Shown here in pieces: positions 1 through 12,846 of a stretch of 64,000 nt of DNA. Position numbers and translations under genes: made by a program. The stretch covers positions 7,626,001 through 7,690,000 of the forward strand of contig NC_135121.1 of the NCBI RefSeq assembly GCF_050908995.1. Reading direction: 5' to 3'. The notes beneath the pieces are model-generated. The model saw only the letters and a program-made list of their open reading frames with translations. It searched no databases and had not been told where the DNA came from. The stretch is from Andrena cerasifolii (taxonomy: Eukaryota; Arthropoda; Insecta; Hymenoptera; Andrenidae). Within the stretch, counting starts at the first letter, position 1. The number at the start of each line of letters is the position of its first letter.

Positions 1-2132
1 AGGGCAGCTGACAGTGGACAGTCGGGCGATATTTTTATTTTAATTCTAACGCGACACTGCGGGGGAAATTTTAATGTTCTCTATAAATGTGTCAATAGAT
101 CGTAGGACATCAAGCTTTCACTCCCGAGTTTCCCAATTGCCTTACTGTAGAGAATAGCCGCTGAAGATACCTGAAGAGAGATGCAAAAGAATTGTTCGGA
201 AGTGTTAAACGGATTTTGAAATATTCCAGTTTCAGGACCTCGGAGTGTCAGATATGCTTTGAATATGCCACAGTGTTGTTCTATGTATATTTAAGGGGTT
301 ATTGAGATCCTCAGGAGAGTCTTTGAGATCCTCGACACCCTTAACGTTCTTAACATTGTATAACCCCCGGAAGATCCTTCTTCGTGCCACGGAATATATA
401 TGTCCCTCTCTGAGAAAAGTTGAAATTCACCAGCCACGGTTTTCTCTTTTTAATGAAACGTCCCCCCCGGCAGGGGTGATGGACAGAGTGTCTGAAATGG
501 TCCCTTCCTCTATGTGTACGAGACAGGAGCCACTCCGTGGCATGGAAACCACGAATTAGAGCGAATCACGAGAGAAGACAGGCTCGCACGACCTACCCTC
601 TTGGCGCTATGATCTCGTTACGCGACACCCTCGCCTGTTACCCCCTGTCGATGTTTGCGCCGGTCCCCTTCGCCAGCCTCCGCTTCGCGATCTCGTGTAG
701 AAGCACGGGTCGGGCACGTTTCACGGTGTGCACGTGAATCAACACGTGGCCATAGGCGATGGATTTCGATAATAGGTTTTTTGGAGGCTTGTCGATGCCG
801 ATCACCATTCCCTGCGAAAAATGTCGCGTGACAAATAACAGTCGGTTAATTACGCGTAACGTACGTACACCGTGATTTCCGTGGCTGGCACTGCGCTTTG
901 CTGAGTTGCAGCTTTAACAATTTGTAACTGCAGCCTGAGAACTCCTACGCGATGGTTGTTTCGCTGAGAAATTGTGAATCTCGTGATATTCCTGGGACAG
1001 AAGCTTATTCTAAACCTTCTTCTTTAGATCTGCAACTGCTAAATATTCGACTATAGGTTAATAGTGTTCCCCGCTATTTTTAATGATGGGAACGCCTGGT
1101 TGGACCAATTAGTTCCCTTTCTATGGAGGAAGGCATCGTTAGGTGCCCAGGTTGTTTGGAGGTTGTTTATCGGAGGGTGCTGGGCATTTAGGGGATGATA
1201 CGCGAAGGCAACAGTATGGGGTGGCTTTCGAACATGGTGTTCCACGTTACGGACACCCCTCGATGTGTATCGATTACACACCCCGCAGAACGCGGTCGTG
1301 GCTCGTCCAGGGACCGTTTTAATTATCCATTGGAGTAATTACAAAAGGGGCCCGGCGGTCGGTAAGTCACGAGTGATTTCACAAACACCTTTCGCTTGCC
1401 TCTTGTTGCTCCCCGGCGTACTCCTGAATTATTTCGGCATGGCGGAACAGCGTCGAATACCTTGAAGTTTTGCAGTCATTTCCGCGAGCACTCGCGGAGG
1501 CTTCGGGGCATTTAATTAGTCGCCCCTTGCCGCTGCAAAGTTTTAATTACGGTGGAAGAAGCCTCGCGAAGAATTTCACAGGGACTGGTAATTATCTCTT
1601 GGAAAATGGTAATTGAAGATCCCCACTGCACCGTGGCTATACTTTTAATATTATACTGAACAGACATTTCAAGTTCTCTGGAACACAAAACGCTTTTGTG
1701 CCGTACCCACCCTCGCGCGAATCCGATCTTGGACCATTAGAAACTTCTCCGCACACTTTCGCCCTCGGCCTATCCTATACCGCACGCTTCTAACGCGCAT
1801 TTCTCGCCGCTGCAATCGCAGCAGCTCCTTTTTTGGACTCCTCAAACTCTGACATAACATTGAACGACGGTCTCCATTTACATCAGCGTACCTACACCAG
1901 CCGAATAGGTGTACGTTATAACCAGTTTTGTTGCTCTGTCGCACGTTCCGAGGAAAAACCACGTCGCTTATGGGACAGCCAGACACACAGGTATACAGCG
2001 GTGGTCAGAGTAAACTTTAAAACTCACATTTTTACACGTCTGCGTATCTAACTTGATATTGCGCTTCGAAATATATAATATCGCTGACCCATTCCTGCAA
2101 CCCTCAATTTTTCAGACACTAATTCTAAGATA
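1..2132. other. Intergenic, no recognised feature
   Basis: Mixed-composition sequence. The longest frames have no protein-like composition and no family resemblance. No inverted-repeat element was seen. Confidence 0.5.
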
Positions 2133-2275
2133 TTAGTTCGACGCAGAAGCGCGTTCGCTTTATTAAAAGTAACAATCTAATTCATGTTTTTTTAATCTGG
2201 GTATTTTCCTTGGGCATCCATGACCTTTTGCCATTTTTTTGGTAAAAGTACCACCGCTAGAATAAACTCGTTGAC
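2133..2275 (-). pseudogene. Mariner transposase C-terminal relic with 3' end (-)
   Basis: On the minus strand the frame reads LPKKWQKVMDAQGKYPD then TAA (stop at 2192-2194), a mariner C-terminus. A degraded 3' terminal repeat follows (GTTCGACGCAGAAGCGCG on the plus strand, cf. GGTCGGTGCAAAAGTTCG). The 5' part cannot be delimited. Confidence 0.65.
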
Positions 2276-2818
2276 ACTTATACAGTACAGTTGTTAGTAG
2301 TGCTACGAGAATATTATTGCAAAACGTATAGCTCACTATCTGGGCCAAAGTAGGTAGAATACAGATCATTTTATCGATCATATTGCTATGGAAAATCTGC
2401 ATAGTACTGCATAGCACATTGGCACTCTTGATTAAAAAGCGAAATATTAAGAAGTACAAGCTTAGAAAGTACTTTTTTACAATTTCTTATTTTTCTTTTA
2501 CTACAACACTGCAAAGAACAGGAGTTGAACTACATATTTTACATCTGGCAACATCACAAAGTGGGACAAAGGGCTGAGGTTTAGGCGGTTACATAAAATT
2601 TTGATAAGGGCTAGGTAAGTTTATTTTGTCGCTTTATAACTAAGTAATGGATTGAAATACAGATTTACTAAGTGTTGTAAGTATTTAATAGTGAATGAAA
2701 TAGTCTGTTAACACTTTAAATTTCGTTTTTAACTATAGAACCTCAAATTTCAGGGTACCAATGATTGTACTTTTATACCTATTTTTGTTTTTCATTGAAT
2801 ACTTTTAAAATAAAAGAC

Positions 2819-3539
2819 TTAAGGGGAGAAGAACGTATAAATCGAACGAAAAGTAGAAACAAAATTTTTTCCATAAATCGATTGCAAAACATTTTAAAAA
2901 TATATTCTCAAAGTTATAGGCTGAAATTCAACTCCGTATCGATGCTATAGCTTGGTGAGTCAGCGCGCCTCCGAGCGCCGAGCATACCTAAAACGCATTT
3001 TTCTCGAAACCACGCTTTCAAAATTGGCGCCGGGGATAACTCAAAAACTATTCGATCAAGTAACTTCAAATTTTGCACACTTTTAGTTTATAATATTCCT
3101 CAGAATATGAACCGCAATGTTTAACCAAATTATTAATTTTAACCACTGTTTTTAAACAAATAAAACGCGAATTTTTGGCGAAAATTTATTAAAGTTCCGC
3201 CATTTTTAAAATATGCAATTTTTTACACCATTTGTGGTTCATATTCTTACAATTGGCACATAAATTTGATAAAAAAAATTATTGGTCTGTTTCACATAAC
3301 TACCAGAGACGCTACAACCGGCGCCGTTTTACATCTCGAAAAAAAAACTATTTCAGATACTGCTCTATTTTTTTTTTGTATTTATTACAATTTTACTGTA
3401 ACAAAAATTTTGTTAACTTATTATAATGTTAAATAAAGTACTCTTAAAGTTACGAAAGGATTAGCACACTGATATCTTTGCAAAAAATTCCTAAAAATTG
3501 ATACAAAAATAAGCCGTTTATACGGGCTTCTCCCCTTAA
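2819..3539. mobile_element. TTAA-flanked (piggyBac-like) MITE
   Basis: Bounded by TTAA at 2819-2822 and 3536-3539. The ends are TTAAGGGGAGAAGAACGTAT and, inverted, TTAAGGGGAGAAGCCCGTAT. AT-rich interior with no transposase. TTAA target duplication is the hallmark of piggyBac-type insertion. An internal stretch (TTCTCGAAACCACGCTTTC to CTCAAAAACTATTC) resembles one in the 21.5 kb element. Confidence 0.75.
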
Positions 3540-5156
3540 TAGGTACTCAAGATGGTTTATTTTAATGAGAAATCCACAATCATTGATAACAACTGAAAAT
3601 TAAGACCATGTAAAAACTTGACAAAAAAATATAGACATTCCAATTGAGATTTCCGCTTAGGGTGCCAATCATTGCACAGTTTACCCAACGTAAATTTGAG
3701 AGCAACGCAATAAATACTTCCAGTAAAGAGGAACATTTCCGTATACCTGACATCACCTGACAGTGAACGAACTCTGCACCGACGTAGTACCATTCTTTCC
3801 CACGGAACTATTTTACTTTCCCCGCCATTCACAATTTAAACCTTCCGCCGACGACCACAAACCAAAATACACCAGAATAAAACAAATTCTCTGATTCTAC
3901 TTGGCAAGTAAACGCGAAAGCCAGCGAACCCTTCGTTCTTTATTTACGTAGCGTTTAAAAATCTGTCTGAAGTCAGAAATGCCCGAAGCGCGGGAATTTC
4001 GGGACCGGTGTGATACGACTCCTAATTAAGTACGCGAATAAGGGCGGCGGTGGTTGCAAAAAGCCTCCCGTCAATCCTCACCCCGTGGGACATAATTGAG
4101 TTCTCCCGCGGCCTCCCAGTCGCGGGGGCTCTTCCCCGAGGATGAGGGCGAGGAGGGGGCGCGGAGGTATCGTGGGCCTCTCTGTCCCTCCGGTGGGCTC
4201 ACGGTACGCGGATGAGTCTACGGGAGGATGGATCGTGGCCACGGGAGGACGAGCAGCCGTGGAGGAGGCTGGAGGAGGTGGTAGGAAAAGGAACGGAGGC
4301 GGGTAAAGGGGCTCTCACGTTACCTTCGGTGCGGCCAGGTGTCGGGTTACCTCCGACCTCATCTTCCTCCGTGCCTCCGCGAGTTTGCCACCATCGACAT
4401 CGGCCGTCTGTACGTCTGTCCTTACGCACGCCTACCATCCGTCCCTGTCACCTTAGTTTCGCACATGTCCCCGGTTTTCAGGGGCCCTCGACGCCCTCGC
4501 ACTCGTCTTAGGGGATGATGGTCCTCGGCAGTCGTGGGCGTTCCATCTTCGATCGTCACAACTTGCTTGCTGGGATTCGCTGGTTTTCGCGGCTGCAGGG
4601 TGTCGTCCATTTTCGCGAAGGGTGGTTAGGTTTGGGTTCTTATACATACGAAGAGGGATCATCGTTCTATTCGTCAATCGTCATTGAATAACCAAACTCA
4701 TTCTCATTCTTGCGGGGCAGGCGCAGCTCATCCCAGTGGGAGAAAAGGAGAAAATTGAAGATGGACGTGAATCTTATTGAATTTCTATGGTGGGGGTGAG
4801 ACTTTGGAAGAGGTATTAATGGTATTTTTGTACTTTGGATTTACCAGGGATGGTACTAAATCGTACTTCCTAGAATTCAACTCGCAACCTCCTTCTGTAT
4901 TTAGTAGGGAAGACCAGGGCTAGTTGATACGTTATTTTGTTTTCAATTTTTTAATTCTTTATTTGAATTAATTACTTGATAACAAATATGCTAAAATATA
5001 CATTGGTCCTTCCTCTTTAATATATAGTAAACGAAAACTTGAGAAAATACACACAAAATGAATGAAAAAATGTTATTTGGACGATCAATTTGGATGTATG
5101 AAAACTATTTACTTTTTCTGTATATAAATGAAAACAGTTAAAAAAAGGATTGTTAA
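3540..5156. other. Intergenic; GC-rich block 4050-4600
   Basis: AT-rich flanks around a GC-rich purine/pyrimidine-biased block. Open frames there exist on both strands because stop codons are rare, not because of coding bias. Nothing recognised. Confidence 0.45.
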
Positions 5157-5391
5157 CGTCAAGGCATGATGTAAGGATATAAGGTGTGCTCTTGCGCACC
5201 ATTTTCAAATTAGCCAATAACGTGCTCTTCCCAAGATCCTTCATATTGGATTGTCAATCAATAGGATAGAATGAACTTGCATTAATATACATACATATTT
5301 TAATATGCCGGAAATTGGGAATACGCAGTAAAAGACGAAAATGAGCCGCTTAGCGAGCGCACCTTACATCCTTACATCATGCGTCAAGGTA
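5157..5391. mobile_element. Small MITE with GCATGATGTAAGGAT ends
   Basis: GCATGATGTAAGGATATAAG at the left is matched, inverted, by GCATGATGTAAGGATGTAAG at the right; both are followed by GTG(T/C)GCTC. The interior is AT-rich. TTAA precedes the left end, but a matching right TTAA was not found. Confidence 0.6.
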
Positions 5392-6411
5392 CACAGACGT
5401 ACACTGGATCGTAGTAAAGAATTGAACAACAAACTTCACATATCTCGCTCAAATGGAGCTACATATATACGGTGTCGAGATAATTCTTCTGCACCAACTA
5501 GTCATTCTGCTACTGAGCAGAGTAACCAAACAACCAGCCCCAAACGACCCCGATTCGCCACCACCGATACATCGCGCAGGGTCCATTCTACACTTACTCA
5601 GCCCGCATCTAGGAGCACGCGGCGTCAAGATGAAGAAATCATCGCGTTCTCACGGCCGTAATAAACGTGTCGCGAAATTGAAAGCACCTGTCGCGATCGG
5701 GCCCCATTCTAAGCGGCCGCTAGGCCCCGCGGAGCCGAGAGGTGTCCGCGGATGGAGTGAGAGGTGCGCGGTTCTTTAAAACCCATGCGCCGTGGGCCCG
5801 CCCAGCCGCTCGCCGGAGCTGGGTCCGCCGTGGCTGGCCCGTTTGCGGGACACCCGGTGGCAGAAAAATGCCTCGATACAGTTCCCGAGACGGTAGGTTA
5901 AGTAAGAGAGTTGCCACATAGGGGCTCGCGGTGGTAATTCAATCCCCATTGGGCGTAGGTAGGTACGTACTTACATCCAGCCGCGTACATGCTCCGCAGT
6001 ACGTAAGATCGGCCGCACGCCGACAGCTAGAGGCTGCGGGGGAAAGGACGCAGATGGAGGGGGAGAGGTGCTGGCGATCGGGGAAGAGGGAACGATCGTA
6101 AGAAGATAGAAAAGTGGCGCGAAGGGAGCCTCGTCTGGCGATGGTGCACCGAGTACTGAAGACACAGCGAAAGAGCGAACGGTCGTGAAGAGTGGCGAGG
6201 AATAACGGGAGATATGAATTTTGTTCGGTCCCGAACCGTCACCTTCTTTCGAAACAGGGAGCCTTCTTCCCATCTTGTCATTATTGTTTCGTAGAATAGA
6301 ATGGTCACTCGACCGCGGCAACGGCAGAGTAAGTGGAAGGGCTACTAATCGCCTTATTTCTTTCAAGACACTTACTGTAACTTGTCGCTTCGTATCGCGA
6401 TAGAACGTGCA

Positions 6412-7270
6412 CGGCGCACAGTGGGGAAATTTCGCGATTTTTTGGCCAAAATCACAAAAATAAATTTTTGAAATCGACAAAATAAATGCAAATGTTAATT
6501 GAAGAACTAATATGAGCATCAAATGCCACCAATTTTACTGCTAAATGTTTTAGTACAAAGCTCGTATAGACTCGCAAATGTTTATTGGTGGTGCGTAAGA
6601 TATCCTTTTGTCCTCAAAATAATTGTGTTTCGGTTTTTAATACGTAATTTACACAATTTTTAAAGTAGTGTTTTAGAAATAACCTTTTCATATAAGAATC
6701 AATTTTCAATACATGAAATAGTTATTATTTTGATTCTATAAATGCAATTATTAATTGCTAATAGTTGCTAATCTTGTAATTATATGCATTTTTTTTTAAA
6801 CACGATCCAATGTGTCTTGTCTAACATACGACATAACTGTGACCGAGACTGGTTCACGTGTTATACATTACAAACCTTTTTATTCTTTTTTAAACGATTT
6901 TATTCAGCTTCGATCCTCTGTTTGATTGTATTATGTATGTTTGTTTGTCGTCAGAAGCGATAACCCTTCTGCTATGCCCTGCTGCACTGTAGCAGAGGCA
7001 TTCTCTAACAAACAAAAAAGTGTAAATGTAAATAATAAAAAAATCTTTATCGTTCGTAATTTTTGTAAGTGCTGTTTTTCGGATAATTTAGTTTCTCATA
7101 TATATTCGAACATAAAAGTGTCGAATTTTATATATTAAAAATCAGTTTTCAGGTTTAGACCACGAAAATGGATATAGTTCTTCAATTGACATTTGTATTA
7201 GATCTGTAAAATTAATAATTTTCATTTCTGTAGTTTTGGCCATAAAATCGCAAAATTTCCGCGCTGTGGC
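6412..7270. mobile_element. CGCACAGTGGGGAAATTT element, copy 1
   Basis: Left end CGGCGCACAGTGGGGAAATT; right end inverted CCGCCACAGCGCGGAAATTT. Inverted similarity of about 80 bp includes GCGATTTTxTGGCCAAAA. The interior matches copy 2 (11251-11868) for long stretches such as CTCGTATAGACTCGCAAATG and GACCGAGACTGGTTCAC. About 250 bp near 6915-7190 is absent from copy 2. No transposase. Superfamily uncertain. Confidence 0.75.
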
Positions 7271-8110
7271 GGCGGATGGACCAGGGAGGAAGGAGTGGAA
7301 GTGGAACGGGCAGGCCAGAGTCAGCCGCCGAAAGCCAGGGGAATGGGACGGGCACGGTCAGACTCGTTACCCGGCCAGACGTCCTAATCCCCTAACTGTA
7401 AGACGAGCCAGGCGGGCTGCGCTCCTCGCGGCGCCCGCGACTGCATTCGAAAAAGCGGTATCATCGCAGGGAGGTGGGCGGCGAGGGAAAGGAGTGACGT
7501 CTGTGCGCTGGTGACGGGAGAGGATGGAGGAAGACGGAAGGCTGTTGGGCGACGGGGGAGGAAAGCAGATGGGAGCACGAAGGAAGCTCGAGTGGACACG
7601 CTGCCCGCGGATGCACTGAGGAGGGAGGAGGGCTCGAGGGGGAGGGAGGGAGAAGGTGGAGGGAAGGAGATGGAAGAGGGCACACGAAGGAAGCTCGCCT
7701 TGCATGGCGGCCTCGAGTACCTACCGACTCCCACCGACTGGCTGCACCATCGCCATCGCCTTCACCTTCTTTGCCCCACCTCCTGCCTACCTATCCTCGA
7801 CGCGTATCCTGCACCTTCAGGGTGGCGTCACGCTCAAGACGCTTCCGGTGTTAAATTACTCGGCTGCCTCTCTCTTTTTCGCCCTCCACCTCACCCTCCG
7901 CCTTCTGCCTCGTCTCTCTTTGGCAAACTTCTTCACCTCCATCACAGTTCTCTCCTCATCTCTGCGTTTTTGTCCCTGGTACCCTTTCTCCTTTTTTTTT
8001 TCAACCTCCTCCCTCCCTGCGTTTCTCTACCCTGCGACTCTTTTGTCCCGTCACCGAGTTCGACGATCCTATCGAGGGTTTTTCTTTTCGTTTCGTGAGT
8101 TTAATGGGTG
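7271..8110. other. GC-rich strand-biased low-complexity region
   Basis: Plus strand is G/A-rich to about 7700 and C/T-rich afterwards. Overlapping open frames of 90-195 codons occur in several phases with Arg/Gly- or Ser/Pro-rich translations, as expected from composition alone. No gene supported. Confidence 0.5.
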
Positions 8111-8841
8111 TTAACGGGGTATACCCGTTTGAACCCTCGGAAAATGTGTACATTTTGTGGATTTTTTTACAAGTCAACGGCTCGATGAAGATTTCCCGGG
8201 TTTTTTACTATCTTTATATAGTAGTATGAACTACTTAAAAAAAAAGTTTCAGTGAAAAAACTATTGTTCTTCGGAAGTTATGCATACATATCCGAAAGTC
8301 TCTCGATTTTAGACGGCTAAACGGTGCGCCTAAAAACTCGCGCTACGTTCAACCAATTCACTTCCAATTTTGCATGCAGGATTGTAATAAGATTCCACAT
8401 CGTCCAACGAGGGTTTTTTTTTATTCGGATTCCGCGTTTATTATTTATAAATAAAAAAGGTGGCCTTTTCTTTTAGAAAAATGTAACTTTACCTTTGATC
8501 TCTCACCATTTCTTTATTTTTCAAAATTTTCAAAATCGGCCCCGTTGGACTATAGCTATTGACATACTTTATAAGAAGATTTTATTGTTTTTGATTTCAG
8601 ACACGACATACAGCTGTTTTCAGGCCCACCGTTTAGCCGTCTAAAATCGACAGACTTGCGGATATGTATGTATAACTTCCGAAATACAACAGTTTTTTAA
8701 CTGAAACTTTTTTTTTAAGTAGTTCATAATACTATGTAAAGATAGTAAAAAAACGAGAAATCTTCATCAAGCCGTTGACTTGTAAAAAAATTCACAAATT
8801 GTACACATTTTCCGAGGGTTCAAACGGGTATACCCCCTTAA
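8111..8841. mobile_element. Foldback MITE with TTAA ends and ~250-bp inverted repeats
   Basis: Bounded by TTAA at 8111-8114 and 8838-8841. The arms start GGGGTATACCCGTTTGAACC and remain inverted copies for about 250 bp each: both contain ACAAGTCAACGGCT, GAACTACTTAAAAAAAAAG, and TTTTAGACGGCTAAACGGTG. The interior has no transposase. RNA from it would form a very long hairpin. Confidence 0.85.
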
Positions 8842-9967
8842 GTGGAGCCATTGGGGGTACCGCGGTCCCAGAGCCGATATGGTGCGCGATGTGGTCTTTG
8901 CTACCATGTCTGCTGTGGTACCCTGTACTCCGAAGCTTCCAGCTTGGAAATACAGTTACAGCTTTCCATAAGAGGACCTCTCGTAAGGCCCAACTACCTC
9001 TCGAACTAAGCACGCCATCTCATCAAACCTCAGCTCCCAAACACCTCCGTGTGCGGTAACCATATGGATGTCAAACAAAGGATGGAAATGTTTCCCATTA
9101 CAGAGGGGGGTTCAGCGGTTTGTTTACAAGGTGTTCCGTGGAGGATTCACGGTGGGAAGAAAGAAGGCTGTAAGAGGGTGTCACGGACGGGCATTAATGA
9201 AACACGTAAATAGAGTTTCCCCGGGGGGAAAAACGGTCCAGCACGGCCGATAACGCATCAGAGGCCCGCGGGCCTACGTTCTAGCCTCCGAGCATCCCTT
9301 AACGAGCCCGATCTCACGACGTAAATTACAAATAATAAATATCCGGCCGGTGGGTTTATCACGGCCGAAAGATCGGGATTTCGGGATCGGATAGGGCGCC
9401 GCTGTTCGCGGCGATGTGGGCGGGCATCGGGGCCCTTCTTCGGGGGCCCCCCACTGACACGACACCGCGTGGTGCTCGCTGTCCTACCTGACCCTTTCTC
9501 ACCACCCCACCTCCCCCCCTACCCCGTCCTCGTCACCTCGAGAAAAAACAATGCTGCCAACGGTGAACACCTGACCTGCCCGCGAGAAACTGCGTCCACG
9601 ATCTCGTCACTCCGGTTATCGATTTTTCAGTGCCCACCCCGGCCGCCCCTCTTTGAACAGAGACACAAATATCCACTGTGTTCCTACGAACAACTCGGGG
9701 GACGTGCATAAATTTGTGCACTGAAAGTGTGAAATTTTAAAGGATTGAGTATGCTGGGAATTATACATATGAGACTAGGGTGTCTAGTCAGAGAACAGGT
9801 GGTGCTGAGTGACGATTGTGCGGAGAATGTAATATAGTGGAATGGCTTGGAGTTCTGTTTGGTGGAAACAGGTGTGGGATGTTTGGAAGGGAATCTGTTA
9901 GGGATCTGAGGGTGTTTTTTTACTTCCAGCTTTAATACGTTGGGGTATCTTCCTTAGAATACATTTA

Positions 9968-10293
9968 CAAGGGAAGATTACGAATTTTAGAAAACGTTAT
10001 TAATATTTTTGTTTATAACTTTTTTCTAATTGTTTAAACAATTGGTGAAACTTTTGCCATTTAATAGATCTAGTTAAAAGAAGTAACTTTTGTCTTGAAA
10101 TTTATTTTCTATATCTTACAAATTGCGAGTTAGAAAATAAAATCGAAAAATAACCGGATTTTCAGGGGTTAATTTCACCCCCTTAGGGTGATTTCGGGTA
10201 ACAAAAAAATTGCGTTGTAATCGGGAGAAAATTCCCTACATATCCACAAAGTTTCAGAACTTTTAGAATTTTCGGGTTCGGGATCTTCCCTTG
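9968..10293. mobile_element. MITE family with CAAGGGAAGAT ends and 3-bp duplication, copy 1
   Basis: Ends are CAAGGGAAGAT and, inverted, CAAGGGAAGATCCCGAA. Flanking TTA occurs on both sides (9965-9967, 10294-10296). It shares its arm (AAATAACCGGATTTTCAGGG, then a CACCCC-TTAG block) with the copy at 41.7 kb. A 3-bp duplication would fit PIF/Harbinger-type insertion. Confidence 0.7.
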
Positions 10294-10640
10294 TTAGTAA
10301 ATTGAAGCTAGAAGAATTCCAACGACGATGATTCTACGTCGCCATCCTTTTACTTGCACTTCGCCAACCCCTTCCGCCCTTCGTTTCCAGTACCCCATCG
10401 CTTGGACCAGTCCCAGTCCGTGCATAAGAAGGAACCTACTGTATCGCCACCCCCTTCGTCCATTTCCCACGCCGCTCCGTCAACCTGCGCCATCCGAGCT
10501 GAGGACGATACTCGGTTAACGAAGATCCCTAGGTTCGCGGACCTAATCCATCGGAATTAGCATTGTCCCCGTGGCGGGTACGTGGGTGTGGAACAGACGG
10601 ACCGACGTGATAACTTTTCGACAGAGAGGAGTGCTGGGGA

Positions 10641-10642
10641 GA

Positions 10643-10691
<49 letters not shown>

Positions 10692-10692
10692 G
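10641..10692 (+). repeat. (GA)n microsatellite
   Basis: A nearly pure GA dinucleotide run of about 50 bp. A second run of about 30 bp lies at 10866-10899. Reading frames through them encode RE or LS runs and are not genes. Confidence 0.9.
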
Positions 10693-11250
10693 CCGTTTTA
10701 CACGCATTCACGAACGCACGCGACGCGGCACGATTCACGAGGTAGGAGACGGCGTGGTGCGTGTGCCCGGTGCACGTCGTTGCGTGCCTGTGGCGGGTGT
10801 GTGGGTGTCACGGGGTGGCCACCTGTCTAGCGAGGTATGCGCCGATAGCATCGCCAGGGAGTGTGAAAGAGAGAGAGTGAGGGAGAGAGAGAGAGAGAGG
10901 CGAACGGAACGAACGCCCAACGCTAAGCAAAGACAAGGGCGGTAACTCACCCCGACAAATTATAGAGTGGCCAGACAGCGCGATTCTCTCCACCTCCCTT
11001 TCTGTCTATCCCCCTACCACGTTATCGCCTTCTTTTATTCCTCTCCTCGCTCCCCCCCGCTCCTCCTATGCCCTTTTTTCTGTTAACACTCTGCGTGGCG
11101 TCGGCGTGGAAACACGCCGAGGGATCTCCACCCTGTCCACGATCTCGCTGCGTTTTTATATTTCCTGGAAAGCGTTTTCTCTGGACGAGCGTCTCTGAAA
11201 AGCTCGCGCTACCGCGAGCGTTAATCCGCATGCCTTCGTATGCAGCTGAC

Positions 11251-11868
11251 CGGCGCACAGTGGGGAAATTTTGCGATTTTATGGCCAAAACCACAAAAAT
11301 AAATTTTTGAATTCGACAAAATAAATGCAAATGTCTATTGAAGAACTAATATGAGTATCGAATGCCACCAATTTTACTGCTAAATGTTTTAATACAAAGC
11401 TCGTATAGACTCGCAAATGTTTATTGGTTGTGCGTAAGATATCCTTTTGTCCTCAAAATAATTATGTTTCGGTTTTTAATACGCAATTTATACAATTTTT
11501 AAAGTAGTGTTTTAGAAATATCCTTTTCATATAAGAATCAATTTTCATTACATAAAATAGTTATCAATCCCATAATATCCTGCAATGATTTTCATTCCTA
11601 TTTTACGTTGGACTATTTTGATTCGATAAATGCAATTATTAATTGCTAATAGTTGCTAATCTCGTAATTATATGCATTTTTTTTAAACACTATCGACATA
11701 ACTGTGACCGAGACTGGTTCACACGTTATACATTACAAACCTTTTTATTCTTTTTTAAACGATTTAATTCAGTTTTGATAATGACACTTGCATTAATTTT
11801 GTCAAATTGGAAAATTTCATTTTTGTGATTCTGGCCATAAAATCGGAAAATCTCCCCACTGCGCGGCG
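11251..11868. mobile_element. CGCACAGTGGGGAAATTT element, copy 2
   Basis: Left end CGGCGCACAGTGGGGAAATT; right end inverted CGCCGCGCAGTGGGGAGATT. Same orientation as copy 1, 4.8 kb apart and closely similar. It carries about 55 bp (near 11565-11620) not present in copy 1, so each copy has its own indel. Confidence 0.75.
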
Positions 11869-12846
11869 GTCGTTTTCCAGCGATGATCGAAGCAGGCGCT
11901 ACACCGCCGGCGGATTTAAATGGAAGAAGGTGTGAAAGAGCGCGTCGGACAGTGGCGTCGTTTATGGCGAATGGGGTCATGGTTTTGCGACGGATACATT
12001 GCGAAATCTGTGGGAGCAGTTCTTTGAACTTTCCTTGCGGTGAGGGAAACCGATATTTCAAGCGCCCGCCAGCGTGTAATTATTGATATTACGCCGCGGT
12101 GAATGCGACGTGCCGGCGACGAGCCCTAGATTTCACTTCTGAAACGTCGATCGCGGTGCCCGTGCAACTATACGGCCACTGTGATCGGCGCAAGATGCAT
12201 CGGGCCCTGTACTGCGTTCGTCGCGAAATGAGGAGGGACGAATCTATAGGGGAGGAGGTGGATGCTAGGGGGATGGCGGCTTGTGCGGTGGGAGACGCTA
12301 AGGCTGGTTTCCATTTGAACTCGTAGCATGATCGGGCGTAGTTAGTTCGGGACCCAGGCAACACGCATCCCAAACTTTGATTAAACGAGTCGCAGGGACC
12401 CGCGGCCCGACTCATTTGTCTGCGGTCCTCCTCTTCCCTCCGCACTCGCCTCTTTCTTCTTTTCACCATCGTCCACCATTCTCCCCTCTGCCTCCCCTCT
12501 GTCTTCGTGATTCCTCCACGGTACCAAGAATCGCAACGATTCCTTGAAATTCGCCCGCGAGGGTGGTCAAAAGTTTCGGGGCTCGTTTGGAACAGGTGCT
12601 CGCGCGATGTCTATCTAGGGCTCCCCCCGTGCTTCTATATCGATCACGGCTGCAGCTTCTAAGAAAATCGGGGCCGTTTCCCTGCGAGACAGATCAGAAA
12701 GGGTGCTTGTAGCCATATAAATTTCACCCCCACTGGGCGATGTTAGGAAACAAGGGGGGGGGAGGGTAACTGGTTACCAGATGAGGGGTATTAATGAACT
12801 GGAGGTCACAGCTCTGTAGCAACAGTGGTTTAACACTCTTAGGTAT

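Noticed and set aside
7511..8098. 195-codon open frame on the plus strand, with overlapping frames on both strands
   Set aside because: It lies in a strand-biased GC-rich low-complexity region; several phases are open at once, and the translations are Arg/Gly- or Ser/Pro-rich with no conserved pattern.
10571..10950. Overlapping frames with RE-rich or LS-rich translations
   Set aside because: They are produced by (GA)n microsatellites.
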